Of a stretch of DNA of 6,540 nt, positions 6,305 to 6,540 are shown piece after piece. Numbering within the stretch: position 1 is the stretch's first letter; each line of letters starts with the position of its first letter. Position numbers and translations under genes: made by a program. Source of the DNA: Deltaproteobacteria bacterium (GTDB taxonomy: Bacteria > Desulfobacterota > Desulfarculia > Adiutricales > Adiutricaceae); the NCBI GenBank assembly GCA_031267005.1, contig JAIRZX010000198.1, positions 1-6,540 of the forward strand, given 5' to 3'. The notes beneath the pieces are model-generated. The model was given only the letters and a program-made list of their open reading frames with translations, searched no databases and was not told where the DNA came from.

Positions 6305-6344
6305 GAAACACCACACGTGTCACTAAGAAACACTACACGTATCA
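6305..6344. repeat. Pair of 18-bp direct repeats, period 22
   Basis: GAAACACCACACGTGTCA (6305-6322) and GAAACACTACACGTATCA (6327-6344) agree at 16 of 18 positions and start 22 bases apart, about two helical turns. The first copy contains the 8-bp palindrome ACACGTGT. Two same-face repeats with an internal palindrome look like tandem sites for a DNA-binding protein, possibly an operator for a gene beyond the window. Only two copies with a 4-base gap are seen, so this is not a CRISPR array. Confidence 0.65.
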
Positions 6345-6471
6345 TGAATTAGTAAAGTAAAAAATCCGCAATGATACTTGATAATTGGTTTGTGAATATA
6401 ATTTCAATATGCCGCAATACGAGGTATTATGCAGAATTCTGTTGATGGCTGAAAAAGGGTCAAGGCAACGA

Positions 6472-6525
6472 GCCCTCTCATGTCAGGGCGGCGCTCGGCG
6501 GCAGGGCGGGCCTCATCATGACATG
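6472..6525. repeat. Overlapping inverted repeats near the window end
   Basis: GCCCT (6472-6476) can pair with AGGGC (6485-6489) around an 8-base loop. The 7-mer CATGTCA (6479-6485) has its exact reverse complement TGACATG at 6519-6525. The two pairings exclude each other, with a GC-rich stretch rich in GGCGG between the arms of the longer one. It may be alternative RNA folding ahead of a downstream gene or chance, and the sequence ends too soon to decide. Confidence 0.3.
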
Positions 6526-6540
6526 TTATGTGTATTAGCT

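Larger units (their letters stand above)
6043..6540. other. Downstream region without a supported gene
   Basis: About 500 bases of intermediate composition, clearly less GC-rich than the gene. No frame has a start with a ribosome binding site and a recognisable product. The frame of the large gene stays open after its stop to 6326 and reads protein-like between about 6090 and 6300, which may be a gene remnant. A perfect TATAAT lies at 6397-6402 with a TTGATA only 13 bases upstream, too close for a normal promoter. Small symmetries are listed separately. A gene could begin beyond the window end. Confidence 0.5.

Noticed and set aside
6305..6344. CRISPR array
   Set aside because: There are only two repeats, with a 4-base gap and no spacer-sized intervals, and no cas genes.
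6378..6402. TTGATA and TATAAT as a promoter near the window end
   Set aside because: The spacer is only 13 bases, too short for a sigma-70 promoter, and no gene start follows within the window.

Overview
The window holds one real gene, a 1655-residue open reading frame on the + strand (885-5852), flanked on both sides by long stretches with no recognisable gene (884 bases upstream, 688 downstream). The gene is GC-rich (about two thirds G+C in the rows I counted) with strongly GC-biased codons and a good Shine-Dalgarno sequence. This points to a high-GC bacterium. The lineage cannot be fixed from this window. Sparse coding, decayed-looking flanks and a single giant orphan gene would fit a host-associated or otherwise expanded or decaying genome, but that is inference.

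Layout. Bases 1-400 are GC-rich but carry no convincing gene, only short palindromes and faint repeats. Bases 401-700 are an AT-rich island (67 G/C in 300 bases by hand count, about 22%) containing a perfect 10-bp inverted repeat. At 710-769 there is a cluster of small hairpins ending in a T5 run, which looks like a terminator or insulator. A TTGACA box with a weak -10 follows at 789-817, then the ribosome binding site (873-879) and the gene. A modest terminator candidate lies 21 bases after the stop codon. Next come a hairpin, a block of decamer repeats (three perfect copies of CTGGAAGCTT) whose GGAA core continues at 10-11 bp spacing for about 80 bases, and a mixed-composition tail with a pair of 18-bp direct repeats and other small symmetries.

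The protein is a multidomain P-loop NTPase. In order it has a helical N-terminal half, an Ala/Pro/Glu/Ser-rich linker, a helical segment, a small alpha/beta domain, a P-loop ATPase core (Walker A GPAGSGKS, residues 887-894; Walker B VLNVLVDGAD, D984), winged-helix-like segments, two more flexible linkers, and a C-terminal domain. The block order resembles, from memory, an unnamed family of large ATP-binding proteins with a STAND/AAA-like core seen in actinobacteria and proteobacteria. The biological role is unknown. A signalling or defence role is plausible from the architecture alone and is not shown by any neighbour. No RNA gene, CRISPR array, insertion sequence or tRNA was recognised.
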